Below are positions 23,679 to 35,015 of a DNA stretch of 64,000 nucleotides, one piece after another. This stretch comes from Strigamia acuminata. Taxonomy: Eukaryota > Arthropoda > Chilopoda > Geophilomorpha > Linotaeniidae. Where the stretch lies: the NCBI GenBank assembly GCA_949358305.1, contig OX442316.1:11780001-11844000 (forward strand), given 5' to 3'. Position numbers and translations under genes: made by a program. Each line of letters starts with the position of its first letter. Positions within the stretch are counted from its first letter, which is position 1. A model generated the notes under the pieces. It was given only the letters and a program-made list of their open reading frames with translations, was not told where the DNA came from and made no database searches.

Positions 23679-25625
23679 ACTCGGAACACCGCTAGATTTA
23701 ATAAAAATATCAAATAATTAGTCCCACACTTACTAAAACCATATAAAAATGACCTTAAAGCAGTTTATCTGCCTGATATGAGTATACAGAAACAGTTGAT
23801 GTTGACATGACATTGCGCGGCATCTTGCGGCAAAAAGTGAAAATTGTCAGGGATAGAAACTGAAAGCTGCTGGATGAAATGGCTGCTTGGAAAGTATCCG
23901 CCCCTTTGTGTTTTGATTGGTCGAAATCGCCATTCTACGCATCAATCGAATACGTGAACGTGATTTCGGATACAAATTGCTTAGCAACCAAGAATTGTTT
24001 TATTTTTTAATCGTTCGTTTTAATCACTCTACCCATACGAACAAATCTGTCTGCTAGCAGAATTCCTACGGAAGAATTTGATCGAGATAGTTCTAGGAAT
24101 TGACTAGCAGAATGCAGATTTGCGGAATAAGAATCTCGCTCCCTCATATCGACTGCCAATGTGCGGTAATGGTTGTAGGATTTGTTGCCGGCGTTTTTTT
24201 ATTAAGCAAAGCATTTCGTCAATTGTGATTAAAGAATTGTGGCCGAAGTAGTGTTAATTTGGTGAGCGAATATTCTAGGAGTGAAAACGATATTTTTTTG
24301 TTTTTATTTCTTATTTTATTCATTTCAGAGTAAACGAGAAACAAAGTAAATTTCGAAAAAGGAACAGATGGCTGAAAAAAAAAGAGATGTCAAACTTGAT
24401 AAAATTTAAAAGGTTAAGTAGAAGAATTGTGGGCCACCATTTTGTTTTTGGATGTTCCATTGAGTTTATATATACTTTTTTATTAATTTAGTTATTTATT
24501 TTAATAATAGGAATGCCAGTTTCGTCAAATTTAGCACCCGCTTTTAAATTTCTCGAATAATTGCAATTTATCATCGAATAAATGCAGAACTAGGCAAATT
24601 CCTTAATGACGCCATCCTTCTTCGATATTTCATCTTGGCTGATTATTGTTTGTCGCCCTATGTCTAAATTTTAAATGTATTGAAGTGAAAACTTTTAAAA
24701 AACGAAAAAAAATCAAACTTTATCTAATTAATTAATTTAAAAAATAAAAACTGGCTATATAGTCTCTTGAATAAAGATATAAACGAAATTAGCTCGATCA
24801 GCGCCAGCAAAATCACAAGCGCAAACAATGCCTGCATACGGCAGGCATGATGCCGGACGTGTTGTACAACAAGAGCGCGACAAACCCTGCGGTGCCGGCT
24901 CCCGCAGCGTCATTTGCACAAAAATATTACGCATACATGGAGCCTGCGGTCTCGACGTGAAGGTAAATGGCGGTTGCGACCAGCCCGTGCCTTTCAAACA
25001 AGGTTTGACCCCGAGTTCCTGAGTCGAGTGTTGTCGCGAAGCAAATTAAAAGAACGACAACAATAGCCGCGAGATTAAAAACAAGTGCAAAAGGGCATGA
25101 GATACTAGCAAATTGGGCCTTGCGTGCTAATTAAGTGCCCCATTCGAGTATTACGATTGGAATTAACACCAATTTCGGCTTCCTGCGGATTGCTTGCAAT
25201 GCAGGGAAAGCCACGGACGAAAGCAACCCAGCAGAAAAATTGCTAAATGAAGCAAAATATAAATTGCATGGACAAGCCGCACATAGGCCTATTTCTAGAT
25301 ACAAAAAGTAATAAAATCTACCAATAATTAAGTATTGTTACAACATTTTTCGCAGTGATATCGTTTATAAGCAAAAAAAAAACATTACTTTATAAATGAG
25401 AAATTTCTAAACAAAATCCGATTATATTAAATTAAATTATTAATTGCAAAATAAATAAAATGAATAAAAATCAATACCGTCTAATAAATTGGTGAAGGAG
25501 TTGAAATCCATCATCGAGTCTCAAATGCCAGTCTTCGCTTCCCATTGGCTGTTCCCGGCCGCATTCACGGGGCCGCGGCTCCGATTGGCCAACGTTGGCG
25601 AATTCCTAAACGATGCACGCTTCAC
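23679..25625. other. non-coding region upstream of SNAP47 and the bHLH gene
   Basis: No gene is supported. The stretch 24800-25260 is richer in GC and sequence complexity than its surroundings and could hold regulatory DNA of the downstream bHLH gene. Two overlapping short frames there (minus 24755-24997, plus 24828-25022) show no family resemblance. Confidence 0.4.
24045..24119. ncRNA. pre-miRNA-like hairpin candidate
   Basis: The 75 bases can fold into one stem-loop. The arms are ATCTG.CTGCTAG..AATTCCTA on the left and TAGGAATT..TAGCAG..GCAGAT on the right, with small internal mismatches and a loop of about 24 bases. Size and shape suit an animal microRNA precursor, but no known seed was recognised. 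A decayed MITE could look the same. Confidence 0.3.
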
Positions 25626-25630
25626 CAGAA

Positions 25631-25645
25631 TACTATTATAAACGA
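25631..25645 (+). promoter_or_regulatory. TATA-like element before the bHLH gene
   Basis: ACTATTATAAACG lies about 155 bp before the start codon. CCAAT-type words (GATTGGCC and CATTGGC) sit 50-100 bp further upstream. The spacing would place transcription start near 25665 and leave a 5' UTR of about 125 bases. Confidence 0.4.
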
Positions 25646-25792
25646 AAGGAAAGGAAAGAGAAGTTGAAAAACGAATAGAGAGTACCTAGTTGTCAAAACC
25701 AGATGCACAGATACGTGCGTTGAGAGAGAGAGACCTCCTGCCGACCACTGTCATTTGCAAACCTCTTACCTAATCTTTTTTAACAAAAGTGT

Positions 25793-27280
25793 ATGGCCAT
25801 GGCAAGTTCAGTTTTATACGAATATCCTGGCGCTCGCACCACTTCAACCTTGTGTTCAGCGTCTGACCTCGCTTTAGACCTGTTCGGCGAAGGACCTGCA
25901 CCCGAATCGGCCAACACAATGTTACAATGCAGATATGCAGATTCGAGTAACGTGCAGGATGTTGAGGAAAACGCCGTTGTAGATTTGCCGTCTTGCGCTT
26001 TCGCTCAAAGAATTACACCGAATCCTTACGCGCCCTGCATTTCAGGTGAGATTGCTTCGATTCTGTTGAATAATTACACTTTTCTAACTGACTGATTTCT
26101 CTCTAGGTGATGAACAAGACGATACGGTGAATTCGGAAGCTCAAAGTCCTTATCCTCACACGCCGTACAGAGTTCAGCGTCATGCAGCTAATATAAGGGA
26201 AAGGAAAAGGATGCTCAGGTGAGAAAGTCAATGTTATTGTGCTGTATACAACTTAAAATTTGTAGTTGAGGTAAACGCATGTAAGGATGGTAACGGATAG
26301 TCATTTTTATAAGAAAAAATTTTTTTTTATAAAATGTTAAAATTTTTAATTGATTTCGGTTTGTGGTATGTCTACCGTTATTCCTCATAGCGTTTACCAG
26401 GTTGTAGAAGTTTTTGTTTCTTTCTTAATGTGAAAATCGTCAAATATACAATGAGATTGTGGGTTTGTTTGTAGGAATCTTAACACATATTTTATTTTCT
26501 TGTCGCTAGAATACAATCGGCAGGGACCAAGAGTTCTGTGTAAGTAAAAAAAAAATATAAAAATCCATTTAGAGCATGCTTTCACTTAGATTGGAAAGTT
26601 TTCGCATCTTTAAAGTATATAATTCGTTAGGATCTTGTGAAAACAAACACAATCTCATTCAGCCCAATCAAAAAAATAATAATTTTCTAGTTTTAATCAA
26701 TAATTTTTCAGTATTTTTGGTACCTAAAAGTGTTGAAAATACTGCAAATCAAAAGCTCCCCATTCATTGGCTTTACTGCATAACATTCAAAATTAAATTA
26801 AATTTTAGCAAATTTTCTTCTTAATTCATATTTCTCACTTCAAATTAAAATAATTATCCATTTCACGTTTTCCAGCATAAATTCAGCTTTTGACGAACTC
26901 CGTTGCCATGTGCCCACATTCCCTTATGAGAAACGCCTGTCGAAAATTGACACCTTACGATTGGCGATCGCATACATCGCACTTCTCCGGGAAATTCTTT
27001 TATCCGATTACGATCCACTTACGTACATAGAAAAATGCCTCAAAGGAGAACTGAAAAACGAACACGGCGCTGCTTGGAATACAAGTGGTAAGTAACAAAA
27101 AAAAAATATATAATTTAACAAAAAAAAAAATTAAAAAAAAAATCTACTGAACGTTTAGACCTAACTGCGCGACTCTCTTGGATCAATTGGGAAAACCTGG
27201 GGGTCAATCCGAATCGACGCAGCGTGCTAACATCTCTGTCGCTGACAGCTGACTGCCTCAACAATTCTTTCCCTTCATGA
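25793..27280 (+). CDS. bHLH transcription factor, Ptf1a/Fer family
   Basis: Four exons (25793-26045, 26107-26218, 26876-27087, 27159-27280) join with consistent phases into a 232-residue protein. The bHLH domain spans about residues 110-165. Its basic region [12 protein letters not shown] is followed by [20 protein letters not shown] and [20 protein letters not shown]. The loop [11 protein letters not shown] is diagnostic of the PTF1A/Fer (48-related) group. The exon 2/3 junction falls between basic region and helix 1. A second conserved-looking block, [20 protein letters not shown], closes the protein and probably separates it from other bHLH classes. Members of this group direct neural or endodermal cell fate in animals. 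I cannot decide between Fer1-, Fer2- and Ptf1a-type orthology. ATG codons at residues 1 and 3 are both possible starts. Confidence 0.88.
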
Positions 27281-28058
27281 AACGCCACCAACACAACTAC
27301 ATTTTTATCGATTCCATTTCCTTCGCTAATAATTTGTACATTAAACTTGTAAAACTCAATTTTCAATTTCATGTAACGTGTAGAAAATTTAATAGAAAAA
27401 CAAAATTAAAAGTGAATTTTCCATGAACCTGTAATTTGCCGTTTAGCTCAAAATAAACGTTGAAACTGTCTATTGTAAAATTAGTGTTGTCTATTCTTGG
27501 AAAATTGGCCTAAACTCCTCCCAGGCGCGGAAGTCGACGCAGGTCGTTGTGATCGCACGCGCCTCTCGCACGGACACTGCGCGGGGACATCGCTAAATTA
27601 TCACGCCCACTCGAAAGAGGGCCCCATCTTCCTATTGTCTAGCCCCACAGAGGTGGAGCGAAAGAAGGGATGAGTAGAGGTAGCTAATCGGTGATAGAAG
27701 CGCCAATGCCGCCTTTTCGACAATGGATGCGCGTGCCTCGTTCAGCGGCAGACGAACGCAATCCATCACGAGGGAGGCTGCGGTGAAGAGCGGCTGCCGT
27801 CGAGGACCCTCTCGAGCAAGGCGCGTGCCTCTCTCCAATGCGTAGAGAAAGCACACAAGATGACAAAACCACACGACGAAAACAACTTGGACTAAATTAT
27901 AGCCCAAAGCTTCCGACCATGAAAATCGATTTGGGAAAAAAGATGAAAATTTACATTAAACCCAAAGCATTAATGTGCAAAATCTCTTTCACAATGGCGG
28001 ATCTACTGGTCGCTGCTGAGGTCCCAGGCATGTAAGAGCACGTAAGAGGTCCACATGT
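27281..28058. other. bHLH 3' region and GC-rich island
   Basis: The first 200 bases hold the 3' UTR of the bHLH gene, with AATAAA near 27455. From about 27520 to 27850 the DNA is GC- and CpG-rich, unlike most of the window. The minus frame at 27632-27907 lacks family resemblance. I regard the island as possible regulatory DNA. Confidence 0.35.
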
Positions 28059-28813
28059 AAGAGCCGGATTAAGAGGAGGCCACGGGGACTATTTCCCCGG
28101 GTTTCCGATCCTAAAGGGCTCCCGGTATACGTTCAAAATGCATTTTTTGATACATAAAATTGTATGTTTTCGTCTATTATAGCATTTTTTTTCTTCCAAA
28201 ATGCAATTTTTTTTATTTAAAAATGTATTTTTCTACCTGCAAATGCATTTCATTTTGACTTGAAATGCATTTTTCTGCTAAAATAAAGGTTTAATATTTA
28301 TATTTGTTGTAATTTAATACTCCGTAATTTGTTGTCTTTTGTGTTTTTTGGTCCTCAAATCAAGGCCAGATTAAGGCCACATAAATATCCCGAAATAACA
28401 TCGTTATATAAATATATATACGTTATATGTTACTCCGTATATGTTATTTAAAATAACATTTTCAAGCAAAAAAAATGCATTTGCAGGCAGAAAAATGAAT
28501 TTTTTATGAGAAGTAAATTCATTTTGACCCAAAAAATTGCATTTTTACGCAAACGGATGAATTTTTTTGGAAATTAATTCATTAATTCATGTGAAAAAAA
28601 AAACAGTTTCGGTGAACAAAATATGCGCTTTTATGTGAGCCGAAAATGCATCTCCAAGTGGGAACAAGATCCATTTTTTGACAAAAAAAAATTGCATTTG
28701 CAAAATACATTTTTGAAAAAAAACATGCATTTTTATCTGAAAAAAAAGGCATTTTGCGAGTGTACAGAAGTCCCTTTAGAATCGGGGTCCTTCGCCCCCT
28801 TAATCCGGCCCTG
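28059..28813. mobile_element. hAT-like non-autonomous element
   Basis: The ends are imperfect inverted repeats: GAGCCGGATTAAG on the left and CTTAATCCGGCCCTG on the right. They are followed inward by related words (CCTAAAGGGCT and GTCCCTTTAGAATCGG). CAGGGCCGGATTAAG-type ends are typical of hAT MITEs. The interior is full of variants of AAATGCATTTTT in both orientations. No target duplication is clear and no transposase remains. Confidence 0.6.
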
Positions 28814-31190
28814 AACCTGCTCATCTGTGATTTTATCAACAAATTTGCATACACAAAACGATTGATTAAACGGAGTAATCGGCGCAATTTGCCTTTTTAC
28901 GGCACCGATTTATGGCAACCGATACACCGTGTATGATTGCAGTGCAAACATGGGTGTGGCTGAGTTTTCCGAATGAGCAAATTAACATTGGAGTGCAGGA
29001 GACCACACTTTCCCATCGCATGGTCAATGACAAAAGATATAAATTCATGAATGGCCCATCGACTGTAGCCCAAGAAGCACCGCGACGAGAAAGGTCGCTG
29101 AAGGCAGAACAAGTATGGAGAACCGACAACGCGGGTTCCCACACGCGACAAAGCGCGTTCACCACCGGAAAATGAGGCGACAAGGCGTCGTCTCTCCAAA
29201 CGAGCGTGAAGAGCTGCGAGTACAGGCAATGATTGTGCGTCGAGAGCGGGCCACGTGCCATGGATCCACTGCCGACGGCACACAACATCGGAGGAACCGC
29301 GAGTTGGGGGAAGGGGGACATTTTATTCTCAACAGCATAAAAGTGGACCAACTGACCCGTGAAATGGAACGCAAAGGGAACTTTGCCCCACTCCATTTGG
29401 TAACATATTGCAGACCTCAAAAGCGTCTCAGCGTTTTCCACTTTTCAGCCAGTATTTCCGAGATTTTTTTTAGCCAATCTGTTGATTCCTCTCGGATGGC
29501 TCTCAGTTGGGGGGTGAAACTAGAGCCGAAATGGAACCCCCAATTTAGACAAATTTTCCTTTTGTACCGTCAATCAAAACGGCCATTTCCATTCTCATCT
29601 GCTAAGACTATTAAACAATTTGAATCCGAGGTTAGGTTGCAGCAAGTTGTTTGCATAGATGGAGTTTGGGAGGAAGACAAAGCGGCTTTGGCGAGCACCT
29701 GATTGTGCGCGCGTTTGAATGAATGGAGTGCGCAATGCACGCGACCGCAACCCAAGGACAATCGGCGTTGGCTCAGAACGGAGACCGGGGGGCGGATATG
29801 AGTTCAGCGGCTGCGAGCGGCGCTGCTAATTGATTTGTTGACCGTGACAGCCCTCTGTGACGTCCTTTGAATGGACCACCTCCAAAGTGCGGGCTTACCA
29901 TCCATAATGACATCATTACCCACAATTTCATGGGTGAATAAGCTGCTGCTTCGCCTACACGCGCAATGCTAAGCGTATTAATTCAAGCTGACTTAAAGAT
30001 GGAATACTAGACTGCTCGTAGAATTAATTCTATGCATTTTAGCGGCAATCACATAAATTCATATTGTAAATATTCGATAAAAATTACCTTTAAAGAGCGT
30101 GATGTTGATTTTTTGTCACCTGGAAAAGTAAATTTGTCTATTAAGTAACATACGAACTGATTAAAATGTCCGTTAAAGTGGCGGGCGAGTTACGACATGA
30201 TGTAGTTGGTAGCGCCATCTATAAACTAAAAACACAACTACGATTGCGGAGAAACACTGAACCTTGGACGAACACAGTAGTGTTCGTCCCAAGATTGAGT
30301 GTGTTGTTTATGTCAATTAAATATTCGACGATTTTGAAGATATGTTGTGATATTAGTTATCGCAATGAATGCACACCATTGTGTACTGTTTGAATAATAT
30401 TTCAGTAAATAAACAAATTACAATATTTGTTTTGAAATTTGAATTTTTGCAAAAAATTTAGCAAAAAAAAAATTGTTTTTGTTTGTTTTATTAAACAAGA
30501 AAAAAAAAGAAGAACGACGTTAAAAAAAATAATTTTTGCGTTATAATAGTTCTAAAATCAACCACTAGAAGGCAGAATAGTCTCATTTCTAAACTGATGT
30601 TTACTTCGTGACCCCACACATGAAAATTAAAGACTATAAAGCACTATAGCAGCACTACTATTATGCTAGCAGTTACCAGCGCAGTACGCCTAGTTTTTTA
30701 AAAAATTTATTTGTTTAGAAAAGTATTTTTAAATACAGTAAATTAATAAAATTAATATACAACTTGTAAAACTCTCAAAATCCCTACATACATATGCGCT
30801 CCCCCAAACCATCTACATATATCCGAATCCATTAAAGTTCTTAGAAATCATAACGGGATACTTAATTACTCATAAAAACAATAACATCATCATTATTTCT
30901 CAGAACCATGCTGTAGCAATGTTACGTCATTTCAGCATTGTGAAGCAGCGAAGTTACTAACCAATTTGGGAACTCGAATCCCATGAAATCCCAAATTCAA
31001 AACTTATATTTTGTATACATTGAATTTTTAAGTATAAATTTTGGCTAAAACAGTCGAAAAAATTGCTTGAAAATCATTTGTTTCAAGTAAATTTTGTTTC
31101 GTCATAAAAGATCTTTTTTTATTTTTTATTCTACATGCAATAAAATTTCTATATACTGTATGTGATACTCAGCAATTGTTTGCCTACAAC
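28814..31190. other. non-coding region with GC-richer blocks
   Basis: Bases 28880-29990 are GC-richer and lack repeats. They include a CRE-like GTGACGTCC near 29857 and a palindromic AATGACATCATTA near 29907. Long overlapping frames on both strands (minus 28866-29441, plus 29115-29702) show no domain and are probably a result of composition. The remaining part is AT-rich. Confidence 0.35.
30263..30293. other. strong inverted repeat
   Basis: CTTGGACGAACAC pairs with GTGTTCGTCCCAAG across a 4-base AGTA loop, giving a 13-bp stem with one bulged C. The function is unknown. It is not followed by a T-run that would suggest a polymerase III terminator. Confidence 0.6.
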
Positions 31191-31191
31191 T

Positions 31192-31264
31192 GGGGGCATA
31201 GCTCAAATGGTAGAGCGCTCGCTTAGCATGCGAGAGGTACCAGGATCGATACCTGGTGCTTCCA
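31192..31264 (+). tRNA. tRNA-Ala (AGC)
   Basis: The 73 bases fold as a cloverleaf. The acceptor stem is GGGGGCA/TGCTTCC with discriminator A. The anticodon stem-loop CTCGCTTAGCATGCGAG carries AGC, and the T arm is CCAGGATCGATACCTGG. The G3:U70 pair that identifies alanine tRNA is present. A second G:U pair (4:69) makes this copy weaker than its neighbour. The A box TAGCTCAAATGG and B box GGATCGATACC are intact, and a T-run follows within 20 bases. Confidence 0.95.
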
Positions 31265-31515
31265 CTTTCAATTCCTTTATTTTTTGCACTTTATTTTTTT
31301 TCCTAAATTTTTGATATGTTTCCAAAATATTTAAAATAATGCTCCTACAAAAATTTCTCGTGCAGATTTTTTCAATTTATAATAATTATTATTATTCATA
31401 CCATTTTTATGATGATGTTTTTTGTTGAGACTTTGTAATTAACATAAGCTTTCACATAAACTTCAAGTAGGTCATATTTTTTCAAAAAAAAAATATTCAA
31501 CACTATTCTTCATCA

Positions 31516-31588
31516 GGGGGCGTAGCTCAAATGGTAGAGTGCTCGCTTAGCATGCGAGAGGTACCAGGATCGATACCTGGCGCCTCCA
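31516..31588 (+). tRNA. tRNA-Ala (AGC), second copy
   Basis: This copy is almost identical to the one 250 bp upstream. It differs in the acceptor stem (GGGGGCG/CGCCTCC, only the G3:U70 wobble left) and at one D-arm position (GAGTGCTC against GAGCGCTC). A terminator run of six Ts follows closely. Flanks are not similar, so the tandem duplication is old or the two were placed independently. Confidence 0.96.
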
Positions 31589-31678
31589 ATCCCAATTTTT
31601 TATTTTTTTTATTTCATTTGTAATTTGATTTTACAAAATTCTAAAAACGATAATCACAAGTAATTAAACCTTTGATTT

Positions 31679-32467
31679 TCATCCTGTCAGGCAATTCAGC
31701 GAAACATTTCGAGGGTTCGTACAAGCTTTTATTTCCAGATGCCGTTGATTAGTCCCTGTACCATAATTAAAACGAACCTGGAAAAAAACATCCCCTTTTA
31801 GATGAGCAGCCATTAAAACTAATAAACCATTTCTCTTAGGGACTGTATCCACTTCCTCTGAAAAATAGATAAATAAGTAACTCAAAAAGTTATGCATTTT
31901 ATTATGTAATTAAGGGAATAACACATGTTAATTTTTTAATATTCGAGTTGGCTGAATCGAAACTCGATTTTGTTTTGTTTACAGATCAACAGTCTTCCAC
32001 ATTTCATTCAGTCAAATTACCGAAGAATTTTTTTCTTGTTCGAAAAAAAAAATAATAATAATAATAAAAACCAAAAACATACAAAAAAATGCATTTATCT
32101 ATGACAAAGAAATTTCTTTTTTTAAAATCTAACAAATCTTCCTAGATACATTTCATAAAATCAAATTTATATACAAAAAAAAAAGAAATATTTCTTACAT
32201 CAACTCATATTAACATTTCCCCATATTTAAACGCATGAGGAAATGCAAAAGGTATTGCACTTGAAAACCACAGCACAGGTTAACATTATTATATATTGAT
32301 GAAAAAAAAATATAAAAAAAAAAATTAAAAATTAAAAATCAATGAGATCACATGCAAGTCAAAAAGATCCATCTGCTTAAAGAAAATAATTTACCTGACA
32401 CTTGTCTTGTCGTGGCGATTTTTTTACCTACAAAATCTACAGTCAGGTACCGAGAACCATCATACAC
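31679..32467 (-). pseudogene. laminin-G-domain fragment, two exons
   Basis: Exons at 32467-32395 (YDGSRYLTVDFVGKKIATTR) and 31857-31679 (PKRNGLLVLMAAHLKGDVFF, QVRFNYGTGTNQRHLEI) join in phase across a GT-AG intron. Their product reads like the first two thirds of a laminin-G domain, with the usual NGLL(L)Y...DF..LEL.DG...F.YG.G pattern. The frame ends at a TGA soon afterwards, near a tRNA gene. No other exon of such a gene is seen nearby. It is probably a detached piece of a larger cell-surface gene, though a short real 3' end is not excluded. Confidence 0.45.
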
Positions 32468-33410
32468 CTGTCCTAAGGTGGTTTAATATTATTCATTCGT
32501 AGAGGCCTTACGAATCAACATCCTCTACATTTATAAATTCATTTGCCAGCTGAAATCTCCGCTCTAAATATCAGGAAACTTCATATGAAAGGCAACTGGG
32601 ATTTGACCAACATTCGAGAAAACGCGAGGATCCCACAAACATACCTACACGACACTTTGGGGAGGGAGGCATTTCTTTTTTTTCTTCAAAGTTCATACTA
32701 TATTATAAATATAATACCACACTAAAGTTAATAATGTATCCACTACACCTTTCTAAAAACATGGGATCTCATATGACACAAGACAATCAGCAAAATTCAG
32801 TTCATTCACTCAAGTTTCAGGCTTTTTAAGAAAAAAATTAACCATAAAAAAACGTCTAACCGAATTAAAGTGTAAGAAAAACAGGAGGAATTTAAAATGT
32901 TTTTTTAAAAAAGAAATTATTATAGTGTATAGTAAAAATTCCTTTCTTCCATTTATCAAGAATAAATCGAAAGACATAATTCGCACACTATATCGTACAC
33001 ATTGGACCCCAGATAATTTCCAGCGTAAATTCACTGAAATCGGAGCAGGTTTAAAAAAAATTTACCATTTAAAAGTTAATATATATACGCCTTTTGGTTT
33101 TCTTGGAGTTAGAAAACAGCTGCCGTATTTGCAAAATTTACACACAGGCAGAGGTGTAAATAATACAAGAAAAAATGGAATATAAAAAGAAACGGAAACA
33201 ATAAAATAAATTCAAGCTTGAAATGAAGTTTATGGCACATCAAAGCCATCTATCGACACGGAACCAAAGTGGCATTTCTCGAAGAAATTTTTTGAGCTTC
33301 GAAGGACATGCAGAATCAAAGATGGACAAAATATCATCACAGTGTATGTTGTTTCTTTCACTTTAACAATGTCCAAACAACTTTCACCGTTACTTGCTTC
33401 TTTAAAACTG
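32468..33410 (-). other. downstream region of Dscam, probable 3' UTR
   Basis: The Dscam stop codon lies in the last exon at 33413-33411. Sequence below it is AT-rich with no conserved frame and is the likely 3' UTR and termination region. I could not choose a polyadenylation site with confidence. Confidence 0.4.
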
Positions 33411-35015
33411 TCATTGACGCCTAAAAAATTAAAAACAAAACAAATAAAACCTTTTATCATCTCAAATTTTGTATAAAACCTGTATCTTTTATACTTACCA
33501 ATCGTACCTCGGTGGTATAGTAGCCGGTGTTGTGTCTATATTGGCAATATAGGGGCTCCTTAACGTCGATTTGTCCAGTGACCCGAATCCATCATTTCCA
33601 TTGCTGTTGATAATTAAAAAAAAAATTTATAAAAATTTTGATAAAAATTTACATCAATTCACTTTAATTACTCACATTGGGGGTGCACCCGGTAAAACCC
33701 TAACTCGCACTTTATCAGGAGACGATGAAAATCTCGTTTCCATGGTTACCATGTTTGGTTTCGGTGGCACTTCTGGAACCTTTTTCAGCCCAGGAGAACC
33801 TTAAAAACCAAATAAACAAATTTTTACAAACAAATTTAGACATTTTTATTAAAATTCCGTTTTTTTTTTTACCCGTTTGATCAGCACTATTTGCATCTAT
33901 TTGTGGGGGCGGAGTTGGAGCAGTGGGAATAGCCACTGGATATCCAGTGCGTTGTATTTTCCCATTTGGACTAGGAAAACCTTTAAAAAAAATACAAATC
34001 ATTTTTATCTTTAAAAAAAAAAAAAAAAAATCAAAAAAAAATCCAACATTCTAATTAATCCAACATCTAATTTAATTAAAAACCAAACCAGAAAATTTCT
34101 ACCCGCACGTTGACATGTTCCATAACAGCAAAGGATTTTACTATTAGAAACCACCTTCAGGTGGTTCTGCACCTTGGCTTTCTCGTGTACTGAATTGCAG
34201 TGAAAATTAAATTCCTCGTTCCCAAACTTGAAGGAAAAGAAGAGCGAGTGGGCACTATTCTTTGTCGCATGCCGCAACACCACCCACGACCAACAACACC
34301 TTTAATTCTAATACACCTTGTACATTTTTAAGTTATTTAAATTTAAAAAAAGAAAAAAAAAATTAAATTAAATCAACTTACTCTGCAGATTTGTTACTGG
34401 AGGACGTGAGAAATGCTGCAGCGCCTGTGCATCAGCTTCATCAAAATCCTTTAAAAAAATATTAATTTAATTATTTTTTCCCTCCAATTTCACGAACCAA
34501 GTGATAATTACATTCTGCGGAGGTGGCAACGGGGGAGGATCCGAAACTGAATTTCTTTGTCCAAATGTTTTGAATTCAGCAGAGGAACGTAAATTAGGTA
34601 GATTATAAGTAGAGTAAGGAATGGATTTTTCCTGAGTGTCACTCCTTAAGATGCTTCCGTCACAACTTGATCGGTGGCGTTGCAGATAGGCAAAGCTACT
34701 GAGAGTTGAATCAGTTCGAAGACACGGTCGATGCGGTCCGTTTTGTGAATCCATGCCTGCTAGAAGAACAAAAAAATACCAATCAAAATAACAACCATTA
34801 CTATTCCAACGACATTTGCCCATTAATGACGGGTATTTGCGCACAACCTTTCATTTTCCTGGCTGCATTTCCTCTTCTGTTGGCACAGATGCACGTGACA
34901 CTAAGCACTAAAATCACTACAATAACCAGAGCTGCTAATGGAATGATGATTCGAAGATCCAGGTAAAAAAGAATGCCGCGAGGATCTTCGTGTACTGTAT
35001 TAGGAGAAAGTGTGT
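33411..35015 (-). other. Dscam: Dscam transmembrane and cytoplasmic exons
   Basis: Exon 35015-34848 carries the membrane helix IIIPLAALVIVVILVLSVTC followed by basic residues. Cytoplasmic exons are 34759-34512, 34448-34382, 33980-33873, 33799-33676, 33603-33499 and a two-codon last exon ending at 33411. The tail is rich in proline motifs that could bind SH3 domains: DPPPLPPPQN, PTAPTPPPQ and PEVPPKPN. The donor after the TM exon (AAAG|GTTGTG) is weak. Other donors nearby would need a different phase, so the exact join there is unsure. Confidence 0.85.

Noticed and set aside
24755-25022. Two overlapping short frames with Cys-rich or Gly-rich peptides
   Set aside because: Neither resembles a known family, and each is open opposite the other in a GC-richer patch.
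28866-29702. Overlapping frames of 191 (-) and 195 (+) codons
   Set aside because: Both strands are open over the same GC-rich stretch, which is expected from composition. No domain, splice pattern or family resemblance was seen.
34011-34283. Minus-strand frame of 90 codons between Dscam cytoplasmic exons
   Set aside because: The flanking exons (34382 and 33980) join in phase without it, and its peptide does not resemble a Dscam tail.
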